This document shows positions 1 to 10,222 of a stretch of 64,000 nucleotides of DNA, piece after piece. Position 1 is the first letter of the stretch. Each line of letters starts with the position of its first letter. The notes beneath the pieces are model-generated. The model was given only the letters and a program-made list of their open reading frames with translations. It was not told the origin of the DNA and did not search any database. The translations under genes were made by a program, and so were the position numbers. Source of the DNA: Saccharothrix australiensis (lineage in GTDB: Bacteria; Actinomycetota; Actinomycetes; Mycobacteriales; Pseudonocardiaceae); assembly GCF_003634935.1 (NCBI RefSeq), contig NZ_RBXO01000001.1:124001-188000 (forward strand), read 5' to 3'.

Positions 1-539
1 ACCCAGTCGTTCTCCAGCCAGACCACGGTGACGTCCGCGCCGATCTCCTCGGCGGCGTCCACCAGGTCCGGGGTGATCAGCCTGCGGGCGGCGGCCAGCT
101 CGCCGACGAACGCGTACCGCGAGCCGACCGGCCCGAGCAGGTCGGGCATCTGGTCGCGCTGGAACGGCACGCTCGGCAGCCACAGCTCGACCACCACGCC
201 GAGCGCGCGCCGGCAGCGCACGCCGACCAGCACCGAGTTGACCTTGCCGCCGGTCTCGTGGTCGAGCACGTAGACCTGGCGGCGGCCGTCCGCGGTGAAC
301 GTCGAGCCCGCCACCACGTCCTTCGCCACGCCCGTGCCGTAGTACGCGATCGCGCCGCTCTCCCAGCGGGTGGGCAGCACGTGGTCGGTCTCCTCGAACT
401 GCCACCCGCGCAACGCCGCCCACCGCCGCCGCTCGCGGTTGCGCGCGGTGCGCTGCGCTCGGTCGGTGGCGAGCAGAGCGAACCCCGCCACGCCCGCGAC
501 GGCGGCGACGGTGAACCAGACCCACGCCGGTATGCCCAC
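1..539 (-). CDS. Membrane-anchored protein of unknown function (3' end outside window)
   Basis: The reverse-strand frame runs off the left edge, so the C-terminus is missing. From the GTG at 539 the protein begins with a short hydrophobic segment (AWVWFTVAAVAGVAGFALLA), then a basic stretch and a soluble domain with the motifs RGWQFEETD and YVLDHETGG. I do not recognise the family; it looks like the small membrane-anchored hypothetical proteins common in Pseudonocardiales. The GTG at 539 is chosen because third-position GC falls upstream of it and a -10 like TACCCT ends 7 nt before it, as in a leaderless mRNA. In-frame GTG codons at 599 and 602 are possible but less likely. It has no clear operon partner in the window. 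Confidence 0.6.
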   Translation of the reverse strand, partial: MGIPAWVWFTVAAVAGVAGFALLATDRAQRTARNRERRRWAALRGWQFEETDHVLPTRWESGAIAYYGTGVAKDVVAGSTFTADGRRQVYVLDHETGGKVNSVLVGVRCRRALGVVVELWLPSVPFQRDQMPDLLGPVGSRYAFVGELAAARRLITPDLVDAAEEIGADVTVVWLENDW

Positions 540-546
540 GGGTGCG

Positions 547-552
547 AGGGTA
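547..552 (-). promoter_or_regulatory. -10 element of the left-edge gene
   Basis: TACCCT on the reverse strand lies 7 nt before the GTG at 539, which points to a leaderless transcript. No convincing -35 is seen. Confidence 0.4.
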
Positions 553-662
553 GCGGCAGTGGCCGGCAGAACGAAGATCACCGCCGCGAGTGTCGGCACC
601 ACGCCGCCACCCCCACCCCCCACCCCTATCCCCTACGCCCCTGTCCCCCGTTACCTTTTTCG

Positions 663-879
663 TAGCTCCTGATCAAGGAGTTGTGGTCGCCGGGTCCGGC
701 ATGACTGACGCCCCCAGCCGAAGGCATGATCCGGGGGGGGGTGGTGTCACCGGACCCGGTGGCATCGCCGGACCGCTGATAGGGACACGGCCGCCCGCCG
801 GGCAGGTCTCGTCGTAACGTGGGTGCCGGCCTGCGATGCCCACCGCGCGACCACCCGCGACGAACGAACGGCACGACCG
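663..879 (+). other. Non-coding left region of the IS110 element (bridge RNA candidate)
   Basis: There is no coding signal between the left-edge gene and the transposase start. The stretch holds several small dyads, for example CACCG-GACC-CGGTG near 748-761. IS110-group elements are known to express a structured bridge RNA from the non-coding end next to the transposase start. That this stretch carries it is inference. Only about 91-100 nt lie inside the element if its left end is at 779, short for a full bridge RNA, so the true left end may lie further upstream. Confidence 0.35.
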
Positions 880-2102
880 ATGACCAGTACTTTCGGGGTG
901 TTCCTCGGCCTGGACGTGGGCAAGGGCGAACACCACGCCGTGGGCCTGGACCCCGCCGGGAAGCGGCTGCACGACGCACCGCTGCCCAACAGCGAACCGA
1001 AGCTGCGCGCGTTGTTCGACAAGCTCGCCGTCCACGGGCCGCTGCTGGTGGTGGTCGACCAACCCGCCACGATCGGGGCGCTGCCGGTCGCGGTGGCCCG
1101 CGCGGCCGGTCACCGGGTGGCCTACCTGCCCGGTCTGGCCATGCGCCGCATCGCCGACCTCTACCCCGGCCGGGCCAAGACCGACGCCCGCGACGCGTTC
1201 GTCATCGCCGACGCCGCCCGGAGCCTGCCGCACACCCTGCGCCCGGTCGACGTCGGTGACGACGCCCTGGCGGAGCTGGACGTGCTGGTCGGGTTCGACG
1301 ACGACCTGGCCGGCGAGGCCACCCGGATCGCCAACCGCATCCGCGGCCTGCTCACCGGCGTCCACCCCGCCCTGGAACGCGCCATCGGCCCCCGCATCAC
1401 CCACCCGGCGGTGCTGGAGATCCTGTCCCGCTGCGGCGGCCCGACCGGCATCGCCAAAGCTGGCCGCCGCAAACTCACCGCGATCGCCACCGCACACGCG
1501 CCCCGCATCGGCGAGGAGCTGGTCGCCACGATCCTGGCCGCGCTGGACGAACAGACCGTCACCGTTCCCGGCACAACGGCAGCGGACACCGTGCTGCCGC
1601 GTCTGGCCGACAGCCTGAAGACCGTTCTCCTGCAACGCAAACAGGTCGCCGCCGAAGTCGAAGGGATACTCGATGCGCACCCTCTCGCCGGGGTCCTGAC
1701 CTCCATGCCCGGCATCGGGGTCAGGACCGCAGCCCGCATCCTGCTCGAGATCGGCGACGCCTCGGCCTTCAAGTCCTCCGGGCACCTGGCCGCCTACGCC
1801 GGCATCGCCCCCGTCACCCGCAGCTCCGGCAGCAGCATCAAGGGCGAACACCCGGCCCGCACCGGCAACCGCAAACTCAAACGCGCGTTCTTCCTCGCCG
1901 CGTTCGCCGCCCTCTCCGACCCGACCAGCAGGGCCTACTACCAGCGCAAACGAGACCAGGGAAAGAAACACAACGCCGCCCTGATCTGCCTGGCCCGACG
2001 ACGCTGCGACGTCCTGTTCGCCATGCTCCGCACCAAAACCCACTACCGACACCCCGAGACCACTTCTGCCCCGGCTGCGGCTTGACAACCACATAGGGAC
2101 AC
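779..2102 (+). mobile_element. IS110-family insertion sequence
   Basis: One intact transposase gene is bracketed by direct copies of the 10-mer ATAGGGACAC at 779-788 and 2093-2102. There are no terminal inverted repeats, which is usual for IS110. A long upstream and very short downstream non-coding segment suggests the IS110 rather than the IS1111 subgroup. The exact ends are uncertain: one 10-mer may be the target core. The right end lies about 20 nt from a dispersed hairpin repeat (2121-2250). Confidence 0.7.
880..2085 (+). CDS. IS110-family transposase (DEDD recombinase)
   Basis: This 401-residue protein catalyses RNA-guided insertion and excision of its element. The N-terminal RuvC-like DEDD domain begins FLGLDVGKGEHHAVGLD and carries the acidic motif KTDARDAFVIADAAR. 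The C-terminal transposase_20 region holds the helix-hairpin-helix-like SMPGIGVRTAARILLEIGD and the serine-bearing segment AYAGIAPVTRSSGSS typical of the family. The start is set at ATG 880 (MTSTFGVFLGLDVG), where homologues begin; an in-frame ATG at 823 would add an unlikely 19 residues. No frameshift or stop is seen, so the element looks active. No passenger gene is present. Confidence 0.93.
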   Translation: MTSTFGVFLGLDVGKGEHHAVGLDPAGKRLHDAPLPNSEPKLRALFDKLAVHGPLLVVVDQPATIGALPVAVARAAGHRVAYLPGLAMRRIADLYPGRAKTDARDAFVIADAARSLPHTLRPVDVGDDALAELDVLVGFDDDLAGEATRIANRIRGLLTGVHPALERAIGPRITHPAVLEILSRCGGPTGIAKAGRRKLTAIATAHAPRIGEELVATILAALDEQTVTVPGTTAADTVLPRLADSLKTVLLQRKQVAAEVEGILDAHPLAGVLTSMPGIGVRTAARILLEIGDASAFKSSGHLAAYAGIAPVTRSSGSSIKGEHPARTGNRKLKRAFFLAAFAALSDPTSRAYYQRKRDQGKKHNAALICLARRRCDVLFAMLRTKTHYRHPETTSAPAAA

Positions 2103-2120
2103 CCCCCGATCCCCCGCGCC

Positions 2121-2250
2121 GCGAGGCCGCCGTCGGGCTGTCGCGCCTCATTTCCCGCCGATCACGCTTTTCGATCGGCGGGAAATCAGGCGCGACAGCC
2201 CGACCACAGGGCGGCCGAGCCCGCCGTCTGCGAAGCAGCGGCAATCCAAC
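2121..2250 (-). repeat. Dispersed hairpin repeat, copy A
   Basis: Arms 2132-2163 and 2173-2204 pair over 31 of 32 positions around a 9-nt loop. The flanks (GCGAGGCCGC on one side, CCGCTGCTTCGCAGACGGCGG on the complement of the other) recur in copies B-D. Relative to copy D at 35750 it is inverted. It lies between the IS110 element and the 3' end of clpB and may also terminate clpB transcripts. Confidence 0.85.
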
Positions 2251-2270
2251 ACAGCCCGCCTCTGCTCTCC

Positions 2271-4853
<2,583 letters not shown>

Positions 4854-4930
4854 TCCTCACCTCGGTCGGCGTGTCGTGCATGGGCCCGGCCCTGCGGCGC
4901 CGGTCCGTCCTCCCGGTCAACGTCAGAAAA

Positions 4931-4951
4931 GTTGAGCCGGTTCCGCTCAAC
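4931..4951 (-). promoter_or_regulatory. HAIR operator (HspR box) of clpB
   Basis: GTTGAGC-N7-GCTCAAC is a perfect 7-bp dyad with the spacing of the HspR-associated inverted repeat (consensus CTTGAGT-N7-ACTCAAG). Its position upstream of clpB, with hspR in the same window, supports repression by HspR/DnaK. Confidence 0.85.
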
Positions 4952-4982
4952 CTACCGGAAGGGCGGTGTCGTGGCCCACACC

Positions 4983-5013
4983 TTGACCTCCACCATCATG
5001 GAGGTTTTACGGT
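4983..5013 (+). promoter_or_regulatory. MerR-type promoter with 19-bp spacer
   Basis: The -35 TTGACC (4983-4988) and -10 TACGGT (5008-5013) are separated by 19 bp. The over-long spacer contains the dyad ACCTCCA-N6-TGGAGGT (4986-5005). This is the architecture that MerR-family activators act on by DNA distortion. The predicted start of transcription falls at the ATG (5021), so the mRNA would be leaderless. Confidence 0.7.
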
Positions 5014-5020
5014 CGGTGAC

Positions 5021-5398
5021 ATGACCGTGAAGCTGAACCACACGATCGTTTCCGCTCACGACGCCCGCGCCACCGCCGACTTCCTGGTCGAGGTCTTCGG
5101 CTTCGGCCCCGCCACCCCGTTCGGGCCGTTCCTGTCCGTCGAGACCGACAACGAGGTCACCCTCGACGTCATGGCGGTGACCGGGGACATCACGCCCCAG
5201 CACTACGCGTTCCTGGTGTCCGAGGCCGAGTTCGACCGGATCTTCGGCCGGGTGCGCGAGCGCGGCCTGCCGTACTGGGCCGACCCGTTCCACCGGCAGG
5301 CCGGCGAGATCAACACCAACGACGGCGGCCGGGGCGTCTACTTCGAGGACCCCAACGGGCACAACCTGGAGATCATCACCGTCCCGTACGGCGGTTAA
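5021..5398 (+). CDS. VOC-superfamily (glyoxalase/dioxygenase-fold) protein
   Basis: A 125-residue single-module VOC protein beginning MTVKLNHTIVSAHD. It has the paired beta-alpha-beta-beta-beta layout with metal-ligand-like positions: H near the N-terminus (LNHT), H in PQHYAFLV and E in NLEIITV. The ending GVYFEDPNGHNLEI is the classic VOC signature. The family spans glyoxalases, dioxygenases and antibiotic-binding proteins, so the substrate cannot be told. The start is fixed by the leaderless promoter. The MerR-type operator suggests induction by a small molecule or stress; a related operator sits before the MerR gene at 45811-46716. Confidence 0.85.
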   Translation: MTVKLNHTIVSAHDARATADFLVEVFGFGPATPFGPFLSVETDNEVTLDVMAVTGDITPQHYAFLVSEAEFDRIFGRVRERGLPYWADPFHRQAGEINTNDGGRGVYFEDPNGHNLEIITVPYGG

Positions 5399-5439
5399 TA
5401 CCGGTGCGCCCGGCCCGGTCCGCCCGTGATGATCCGCGC

Positions 5440-5820
5440 ATGACGTCTCTTGTGCACAACATCACGTTCGACTGCCGGAACGCCTACGAGCTGGCCGGGT
5501 TCTGGAGCAGGGTCACGGGCCGCCCGCCGGCCGACGACGCCTCCCCCGGCGACCCCGAGGTGGTCATCCGGCCGGCCGGCGGCCCGAACCTGCTGTTCAT
5601 CGAGGTCCCGGAAAGGAAGACGGCCAAGAACCGGGTGCACCTCGACCTCCAGCCCGAGTCCACGCGGGACGAGGAGGTGGAGCGGCTGCTCGGCGTCGGC
5701 GCCACCCTGGTGGAGGACCACCGCCGCCCCGACGGGACCGGCTGGGTGACGCTGGCCGACCCCGAGGGCAACGAGTTCTGCGTGGAGCGCAGCGCGGCCG
5801 AGCGCGCCGCCACCCCCTGA
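5440..5820 (+). CDS. VOC-superfamily protein, second copy
   Basis: A 126-residue protein starting MTSLVHNITFDCRNAYELAGFW, with RVHLDLQPES and the C-terminal VTLADPEGNEFCVE typical of the actinobacterial glyoxalase_6 type. It follows the previous VOC gene by 41 nt and may be cotranscribed, but the two proteins are only distantly alike. No catalytic substrate can be assigned; such proteins are often annotated as glyoxalase-like. The start is taken at ATG 5440, because earlier in-frame codons read through non-coding-looking bases. Confidence 0.8.
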   Translation: MTSLVHNITFDCRNAYELAGFWSRVTGRPPADDASPGDPEVVIRPAGGPNLLFIEVPERKTAKNRVHLDLQPESTRDEEVERLLGVGATLVEDHRRPDGTGWVTLADPEGNEFCVERSAAERAATP

Positions 5821-5843
5821 TCGCACCCTTCGGCCGCAGCGAG

Positions 5844-5873
5844 TTGTCCACATCACTGGGATAGTTGTCCACA
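5844..5873 (+). promoter_or_regulatory. Two DnaA-box-like 9-mers 21 bp apart
   Basis: TTGTCCACA occurs at 5844-5852 and 5865-5873 in the same orientation, two helical turns apart. This is the preferred actinobacterial DnaA box. A degenerate third element (AATCCACA) lies near 5887-5894. There is no dnaA or dnaN nearby, so this is not the origin. It could be a DnaA-controlled promoter or a titration site. Confidence 0.5.
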
Positions 5874-6234
5874 ATCCGCAGGTGTGAATCCACAGGCCGT
5901 CGAGGCTGCCCGCACCGGTGCGGAGAGGCTGCCGCCGAGGGCGGGCACCCCGTCCCGTCGAGGGGCCGGGGCGGGGTCGCGACCGGTGGCGGGCGACCGC
6001 GCCGTGCTCGCCGGACGGTGGAGGACGACCCGCGCACCGGGTATACGTGGTGGGGAATAATCAGCCGGGAAGCGCAGCGCTGGTCACCGGCCGTGACCGG
6101 CCTGCACTCGAACGTGGCATCAAGGAGTCAACCGGCCAGTCGACGGGTTAGCCTCGCACCGTCGGGGATGGATGCTTGACGAGGACGTAGCGCCTTGCTG
6201 GCGCCGCCAGAAACGTGGAGACTGCGCCCGGACC
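5874..6234. other. 361-bp intergenic region before the flavohemoglobin gene
   Basis: No gene is seen. A possible -10 (TATACG near 6042-6047) lies here, but no matching -35 is clear. The small in-frame ORFs are GC artefacts. Confidence 0.4.
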
Positions 6235-7410
6235 ATGACTGCGAACGCCGTGTTGAGCCCCATCCCGAGCCCGCCACACCGAGAACCTCCTCCGGGTGTC
6301 GCCGCAATGGTGCGGATGATCCGGGAGAGCTTCGCGGTGGTCGAGCCGCGCTCGGACGAGGTCGCGAAGTTCTTCTACGGGATGCTCTTCAGCCTCGCGC
6401 CGGCCACCCGCGAGATGTTCCCGGCGAACATGGAGGTGCAGCGGAGCAGGCTGCTCCGGGCCCTGGTCCACGTCGTGCAGATGGTGGACCGGCCCGACGA
6501 CCTGATCCCGTTCCTCCGCCAGCTCGGGCGCGACCACCGCAAGTTCGGCGTGGTCAACGTGCACTACGAGTCGGTCGGGACGGCGCTGCTCGCCGCCGTG
6601 AAGAAGTACGCGGGCGACACGTGGACGCCGCAGGTCGAGCTGGCCTGGGCCGAGGCGTACACGATCATGGCCCGCGCCATGCAGGAGGCCGCGGCGGCCG
6701 ACGACGGCCCCGCCTACTGGCACGCCACCGTCCTGGACCACCAGCGGGTGAGCTGGGACCTCGCCGTCGTCCGGCTCCAGCCGGACCACCCCATCGGCTA
6801 CCGCGCCGGCCAGTACGTGAGCGTCGAGACGCCGCAGCGGGCGCGCCTGTGGCGGTACTACTCGCCCGCGAACGCGCCGCGCGACGACGGCATCATCGAG
6901 TTCCACATCCGCTCGGTCGAGGGCGGCTGGGTGAGCCGGTCGGTCGTCGGTCACACCCAACCGGGTGACGTGTGGCGCATCGGGCCGCCGATGGGCCGCC
7001 TGCACGTGGACCGCAAGTCCGGCCGCGACGTGCTCATGGTGGCGGGCGGCACCGGTGTCGCGCCGATGCACGCGATCATCGACGAGATGGCGCAGTGGGG
7101 CGAGAACCCGCGCGTGCACCTGTTCGTCGGCGGGCGCACCAGGGAAGACCTCTACGACCTGGACAACCTACAGCGGTTCGCCATGACCAACCCGTGGCTG
7201 ACCGTCGTGCCGGTGCTGGAGTCCGACCCCAACGTGCGCGGCGTCGAGCAGGGCACCCTCGCCGACGTGGTCACCCGCTACGGGGCGTGGGAGGAGCGGG
7301 ACGTGCTGGTGTGCGGGTCGCCGTCGATGATCCGGGCCACCGTGTCCCGGATGCTCGTCGCGGGCACCCCGCTGGACCGCATCAAGTACGACCCGTTCAC
7401 GCTGGACTGA
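6235..7410 (+). CDS. Flavohemoglobin-like globin/oxidoreductase
   Basis: A 391-residue fusion of a globin domain (about 20-155) with an FAD- and NAD(P)H-binding reductase (about 160-390). This is the layout of nitric oxide dioxygenases. The proximal haem ligand is probably H101 in GRDHRKFG, aligned to the KH motif of Hmp. The reductase has an FAD motif in RYYSPANAP, an NAD(P)H motif GGTGVAPMHAI and a late VCGSPSMI segment. It would detoxify NO with O2 in the cytoplasm; actinobacterial members with divergent haem pockets may act on other substrates. ATG 6235 is preferred over 6172, which adds residues unlike the family. A tail-to-tail gap separates it from hspR. Confidence 0.88.
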   Translation: MTANAVLSPIPSPPHREPPPGVAAMVRMIRESFAVVEPRSDEVAKFFYGMLFSLAPATREMFPANMEVQRSRLLRALVHVVQMVDRPDDLIPFLRQLGRDHRKFGVVNVHYESVGTALLAAVKKYAGDTWTPQVELAWAEAYTIMARAMQEAAAADDGPAYWHATVLDHQRVSWDLAVVRLQPDHPIGYRAGQYVSVETPQRARLWRYYSPANAPRDDGIIEFHIRSVEGGWVSRSVVGHTQPGDVWRIGPPMGRLHVDRKSGRDVLMVAGGTGVAPMHAIIDEMAQWGENPRVHLFVGGRTREDLYDLDNLQRFAMTNPWLTVVPVLESDPNVRGVEQGTLADVVTRYGAWEERDVLVCGSPSMIRATVSRMLVAGTPLDRIKYDPFTLD

Positions 7411-7479
7411 GCGGCCCGCGCGCGGTTCGGCACGCGCGGTTCGGGCCGCTCCGCGCGTCGTTCGAGCTGCTCGGGCGGC

Positions 7480-7908
7480 TCAGCGCTTGCGGTTCGGCTT
7501 CCAGACCACGAGCGCGGTCTCGTGGCGCACCGGCACGAGGTCGCGCCGCAGCGAGGCGTGCACCGACGCCGCCGCGTGCTCGGCGGCCGCCAGGGCCGAC
7601 GCCAGCTCCTCCGTCAGCTCGGCCACGCGGGCGCGCAGCGCGCCCACCTCGTTCTCCAGCTCGATGATCCGCTTGATGCCGGCGAGGTTCACGCCCTCCT
7701 CCTGGGAGAGGCGCTGCACCTCGCGCAGCAGCACGATGTCGCGCATCGAGTACCGCCGCCCGCCACCGGGCGTGCGGCCGGGCGACACCAGGCCCAGTCG
7801 GTCGTAGGACCGGAGGGTCTGGGCGTGCAGACCGGACAGCTGGGCCGCCACGGAGATCACGAAGAACGGGGTGTCCTCGTCCGTTCCGGGCGGGAACGGA
7901 AAAGTCAT
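7480..7908 (-). CDS. hspR: Heat-shock repressor HspR
   Basis: HspR is a 142-residue MerR-type repressor that binds HAIR boxes with DnaK as co-repressor. The N-terminal winged helix (VISVAAQLSGLHAQTLRSYD, then GRTPGGGRRYS) is followed by a coiled coil (about 75-115) and the basic tail VVWKPNRKR. Its ATG overlaps the dnaJ stop (ATGA, 7905-7908), so it is the last gene of dnaK-grpE-dnaJ-hspR and would be controlled by the two HAIR boxes upstream of dnaK, giving a feedback loop. It would also control clpB. Confidence 0.95.
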   Translation of the reverse strand: MTFPFPPGTDEDTPFFVISVAAQLSGLHAQTLRSYDRLGLVSPGRTPGGGRRYSMRDIVLLREVQRLSQEEGVNLAGIKRIIELENEVGALRARVAELTEELASALAAAEHAAASVHASLRRDLVPVRHETALVVWKPNRKR

Positions 7909-9068
7909 GTCGACCTCTTCTCCACCAAGGCGTTCAGGTCCGCCCTCGGGTCGTGCCGGGCGGTGGCGGCGGCGTACGCCTCCAGCGCCTCGCGCGCCGC
8001 GGCGTCGAGGTTGTTCGGCACGGCCACCTGGAGGGTGATCAGCAGGTCGCCGACGCGGCCGTCCCGCCTGCCGATGCCCTTGCCCTTGGCGCGCAGCACC
8101 TGGCCGGACGCCGTGCCCGCGGGCACCTTCAAGGTCACCTTGCCGTCCAGCGTGGGCACGGTCAACGTGGTGCCCAGCGCCAGTTCGGGGAACGTCACGG
8201 GCACCGTCACGGTCAGGTTGTCGCCCGAGCGCCCGAACACCGGGTCCGGGTTGACGTGCACGCGGACGAACAGGTCACCGCTCGGCCCGTTGTTGCGCCC
8301 CGGCTCGCCCTGCCCGGCCAGCCTGATCCGCTGCCCGTCGTCCACGCCCGCCGGGATGCGGATGGTCAGCGTGCGGGTCCTGGTGCTGACGCCGTCGCCA
8401 CCGCAGTCCGGGCACGGGTCGTCCACGATCCGCCCGGTGCCGCGGCAGTCCGCGCACGGCTCGGAGAACGCGAACGCGCCCTGGCTGCGGGTCACCAGGC
8501 CCGCGCCGGCGCAGTTCGGGCAGACGCGCGGCGTCGTGCCCGGCCGCGCGCCGGAACCGGCGCAGGTCGAGCAGGTCGCCGGGCTGGACAGCCGCATCGG
8601 CACCGTCGCGCCCCGCACGGCCTCCTGGAAGTCGATCCGCACGTCGGTCTCGACGTCCTCGCCGCGCCGCGGCCGGGTAGCGGACGTCGCCGCCCCGCTC
8701 CGCCGGTTGAACAGGCCGCCGAGCAGGTCGCCCAGACCGCCCATGCCACCGGCCTGCTGCTGCCGGTTGAACAGGTCGCCGACGTCGAACCCGCCGCCCT
8801 GCCCGAACCCGCCGGGAAAGCCGCCGCCGCCCGCGAACAGGCGACGGGCCTCGTCGTACTGCTTGCGCTTGGCGGCGTCCGACAGCACGCCGTACGCCTC
8901 GGACACGGCCTTGAACCGCGCCTCGGCCTTGGCGTCACCGGGGTTGGCGTCCGGGTGGAGCTCCCGCGCCAGCTTCCGGTACGACTTCTTGATCTCGTCG
9001 GCCGAGGCGTCCGAGGAGACACCCAGCTCCCGGTAGAAGTCCTTGTCGATCCAGTCTCTCGCACTCAC
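7905..9068 (-). CDS. dnaJ: Co-chaperone DnaJ
   Basis: A type I Hsp40 of 387 residues. The J domain has HPD at 38-40; a G/F-rich linker (GGGGFPGGFGQGGGF) follows. The zinc region has four Cys motifs (CSTCAGSG, CPNCAGAG, CADCRGTG, CPDCGGDG), and a C-terminal substrate-binding domain ends the protein. It presents clients to DnaK and stimulates its ATPase. The start codon is GTG (9068). Unlike in most relatives, it is separated from grpE by 425 bp containing two copies of a hairpin repeat. It overlaps hspR by 4 nt downstream. Confidence 0.96.
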   Translation of the reverse strand: MSARDWIDKDFYRELGVSSDASADEIKKSYRKLARELHPDANPGDAKAEARFKAVSEAYGVLSDAAKRKQYDEARRLFAGGGGFPGGFGQGGGFDVGDLFNRQQQAGGMGGLGDLLGGLFNRRSGAATSATRPRRGEDVETDVRIDFQEAVRGATVPMRLSSPATCSTCAGSGARPGTTPRVCPNCAGAGLVTRSQGAFAFSEPCADCRGTGRIVDDPCPDCGGDGVSTRTRTLTIRIPAGVDDGQRIRLAGQGEPGRNNGPSGDLFVRVHVNPDPVFGRSGDNLTVTVPVTFPELALGTTLTVPTLDGKVTLKVPAGTASGQVLRAKGKGIGRRDGRVGDLLITLQVAVPNNLDAAAREALEAYAAATARHDPRADLNALVEKRST

Positions 9069-9084
9069 CGGACGCCCCTGTGTT

Positions 9085-9208
9085 CAATTGCCTCGGCTCC
9101 GCCGAGGCGGGCGAGGCCGCCTGGAAGTCGGCCCATCGCGCCTGATTCCCCGCCGATCGAAAAGCGTGATCGGCGGGAAATGAGGCCCGACAGGCCGACG
9201 CGGCCTCG
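9085..9208 (+). repeat. Dispersed hairpin repeat, copy B (degenerate)
   Basis: Arms 9127-9158 and 9168-9199 pair with about six mismatches around the loop GAAAAGCGT. It carries the same CCCGCCGATC/GATCGGCGGG core and GCGGCCTCG edge as the other copies. Confidence 0.75.
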
Positions 9209-9343
9209 CTGTGTCGGATAGCCGCTGCTTCGCAGACGGCGGGCTCAGCCGCCTGGGAGTCGGCCCAGCGGGCCTGATTCCCCGCCGATCGAGAAGCGTG
9301 ATCGGCGGAGAATGAGGCCCGACAGGCCGACGCGGCCTCGCGT
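9209..9343 (+). repeat. Dispersed hairpin repeat, copy C
   Basis: Arms 9259-9290 and 9300-9331 flank the loop GAGAAGCGT. The upstream flank GCCGCTGCTTCGCAGACGG (9221-9239) matches copies A and D. It lies head-to-tail with copy B, making a tandem pair inside the chaperone operon. Confidence 0.8.
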
Positions 9344-9493
9344 GGTGGTCGGTTCGCCGGATCGGGGCCCGAGGCCGGTCGGCTTGTGCCGACCTCGCCT
9401 CGTGGCCCTGGTCCGGCGGCCGGACCGGGCGCCGTGGTCCGGTCCGGCGGCCGGGGTGGGCCTGGTGGCCTGGCCCGGCGGCCATGTGGTCGG
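9344..9493. other. GC-rich spacer between copy C and grpE
   Basis: No gene is seen. It contains short reiterations of GGTCCGGCGGCC-like sequence at about 9411-9485. Together with copies B and C it makes a 425-bp insertion in the chaperone operon. Confidence 0.4.
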
Positions 9494-10222
9494 TCAGGGC
9501 TGGTCGGGCGGCGGCTGGTCGGATTCCGGGGTTGCCGGTGCCTCGGCGGTCGCCGGGGGCTCCGGGGTCGCCGGGTCCGGGGTTGCCGCCGGCTCGTGGT
9601 CGGTCACCCCCACCAGGGCCGGACGCACCACCCGCTCGCCGAACCGGTAGCCCCGGCGCAGCACCGCGGTCACGGTCGGACCGCTCACGTCCGGGGACGT
9701 GCTGTGCTGCACCGCCTCGTGCACGGAGGGGTCGAAAGCCTCGCCCTCGTGCCCGAAGGGCTCCAGCCCGGTGCCGCGCAGGGCGCTGACGAGCTTGTCC
9801 GCCACCGCCTTGAACGCACCGGTCAGGTCGCCGTGCGCGCCGGCCCGCTCCAGGTCGTCGAGCACGCCCAGCAGCTCGGACGCCACCTGCGCCTTCGCGT
9901 TGGTGATCACCAGCTCCCGGTCGCGCTCGACGCGCTTGCGGTAGTTGGCGTACTCGGCGGTGAGCCGCTGGAGGTCGGCGGTCCGCTCGTCCAGCTGGGC
10001 CTTCAGCTCGGCGGCCGGATCGGCGTCGGCGTGGCCGGCCTCGGGCGCGGCGTGCTTGCCGCCCTCCTCGGCCGAGCCCTCCACCGGCGCGTCCGCGGCG
10101 TCCGGCGCTCCCGCCGCGTCGGGGGTGTCCGACGCGGGCGGCGTGCGCACCTCCCCGGTCTCGGGGTCGATCCGACGGCGGTCGTGCACCACCAGGTGGG
10201 GCTGCTCTTCCGGCTGCGTCAC
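9494..10222 (-). CDS. grpE: Nucleotide exchange factor GrpE
   Basis: This 242-residue protein releases ADP from DnaK. A long disordered acidic N-terminus leads into the coiled coil ([20 protein letters not shown]) and the beta domain with [20 protein letters not shown]. The PAT/E-rich C-terminal tail is longer than usual. The GTG start overlaps the dnaK stop by 4 nt (GTGA, 10219-10222), so translation is coupled. Confidence 0.94.
   Translation of the reverse strand: MTQPEEQPHLVVHDRRRIDPETGEVRTPPASDTPDAAGAPDAADAPVEGSAEEGGKHAAPEAGHADADPAAELKAQLDERTADLQRLTAEYANYRKRVERDRELVITNAKAQVASELLGVLDDLERAGAHGDLTGAFKAVADKLVSALRGTGLEPFGHEGEAFDPSVHEAVQHSTSPDVSGPTVTAVLRRGYRFGERVVRPALVGVTDHEPAATPDPATPEPPATAEAPATPESDQPPPDQP

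Noticed and set aside
5821-6234. Possible replication origin because of DnaA boxes
   Set aside because: Only two good boxes, no dnaA/dnaN/gyr genes and no AT-rich unwinding region.
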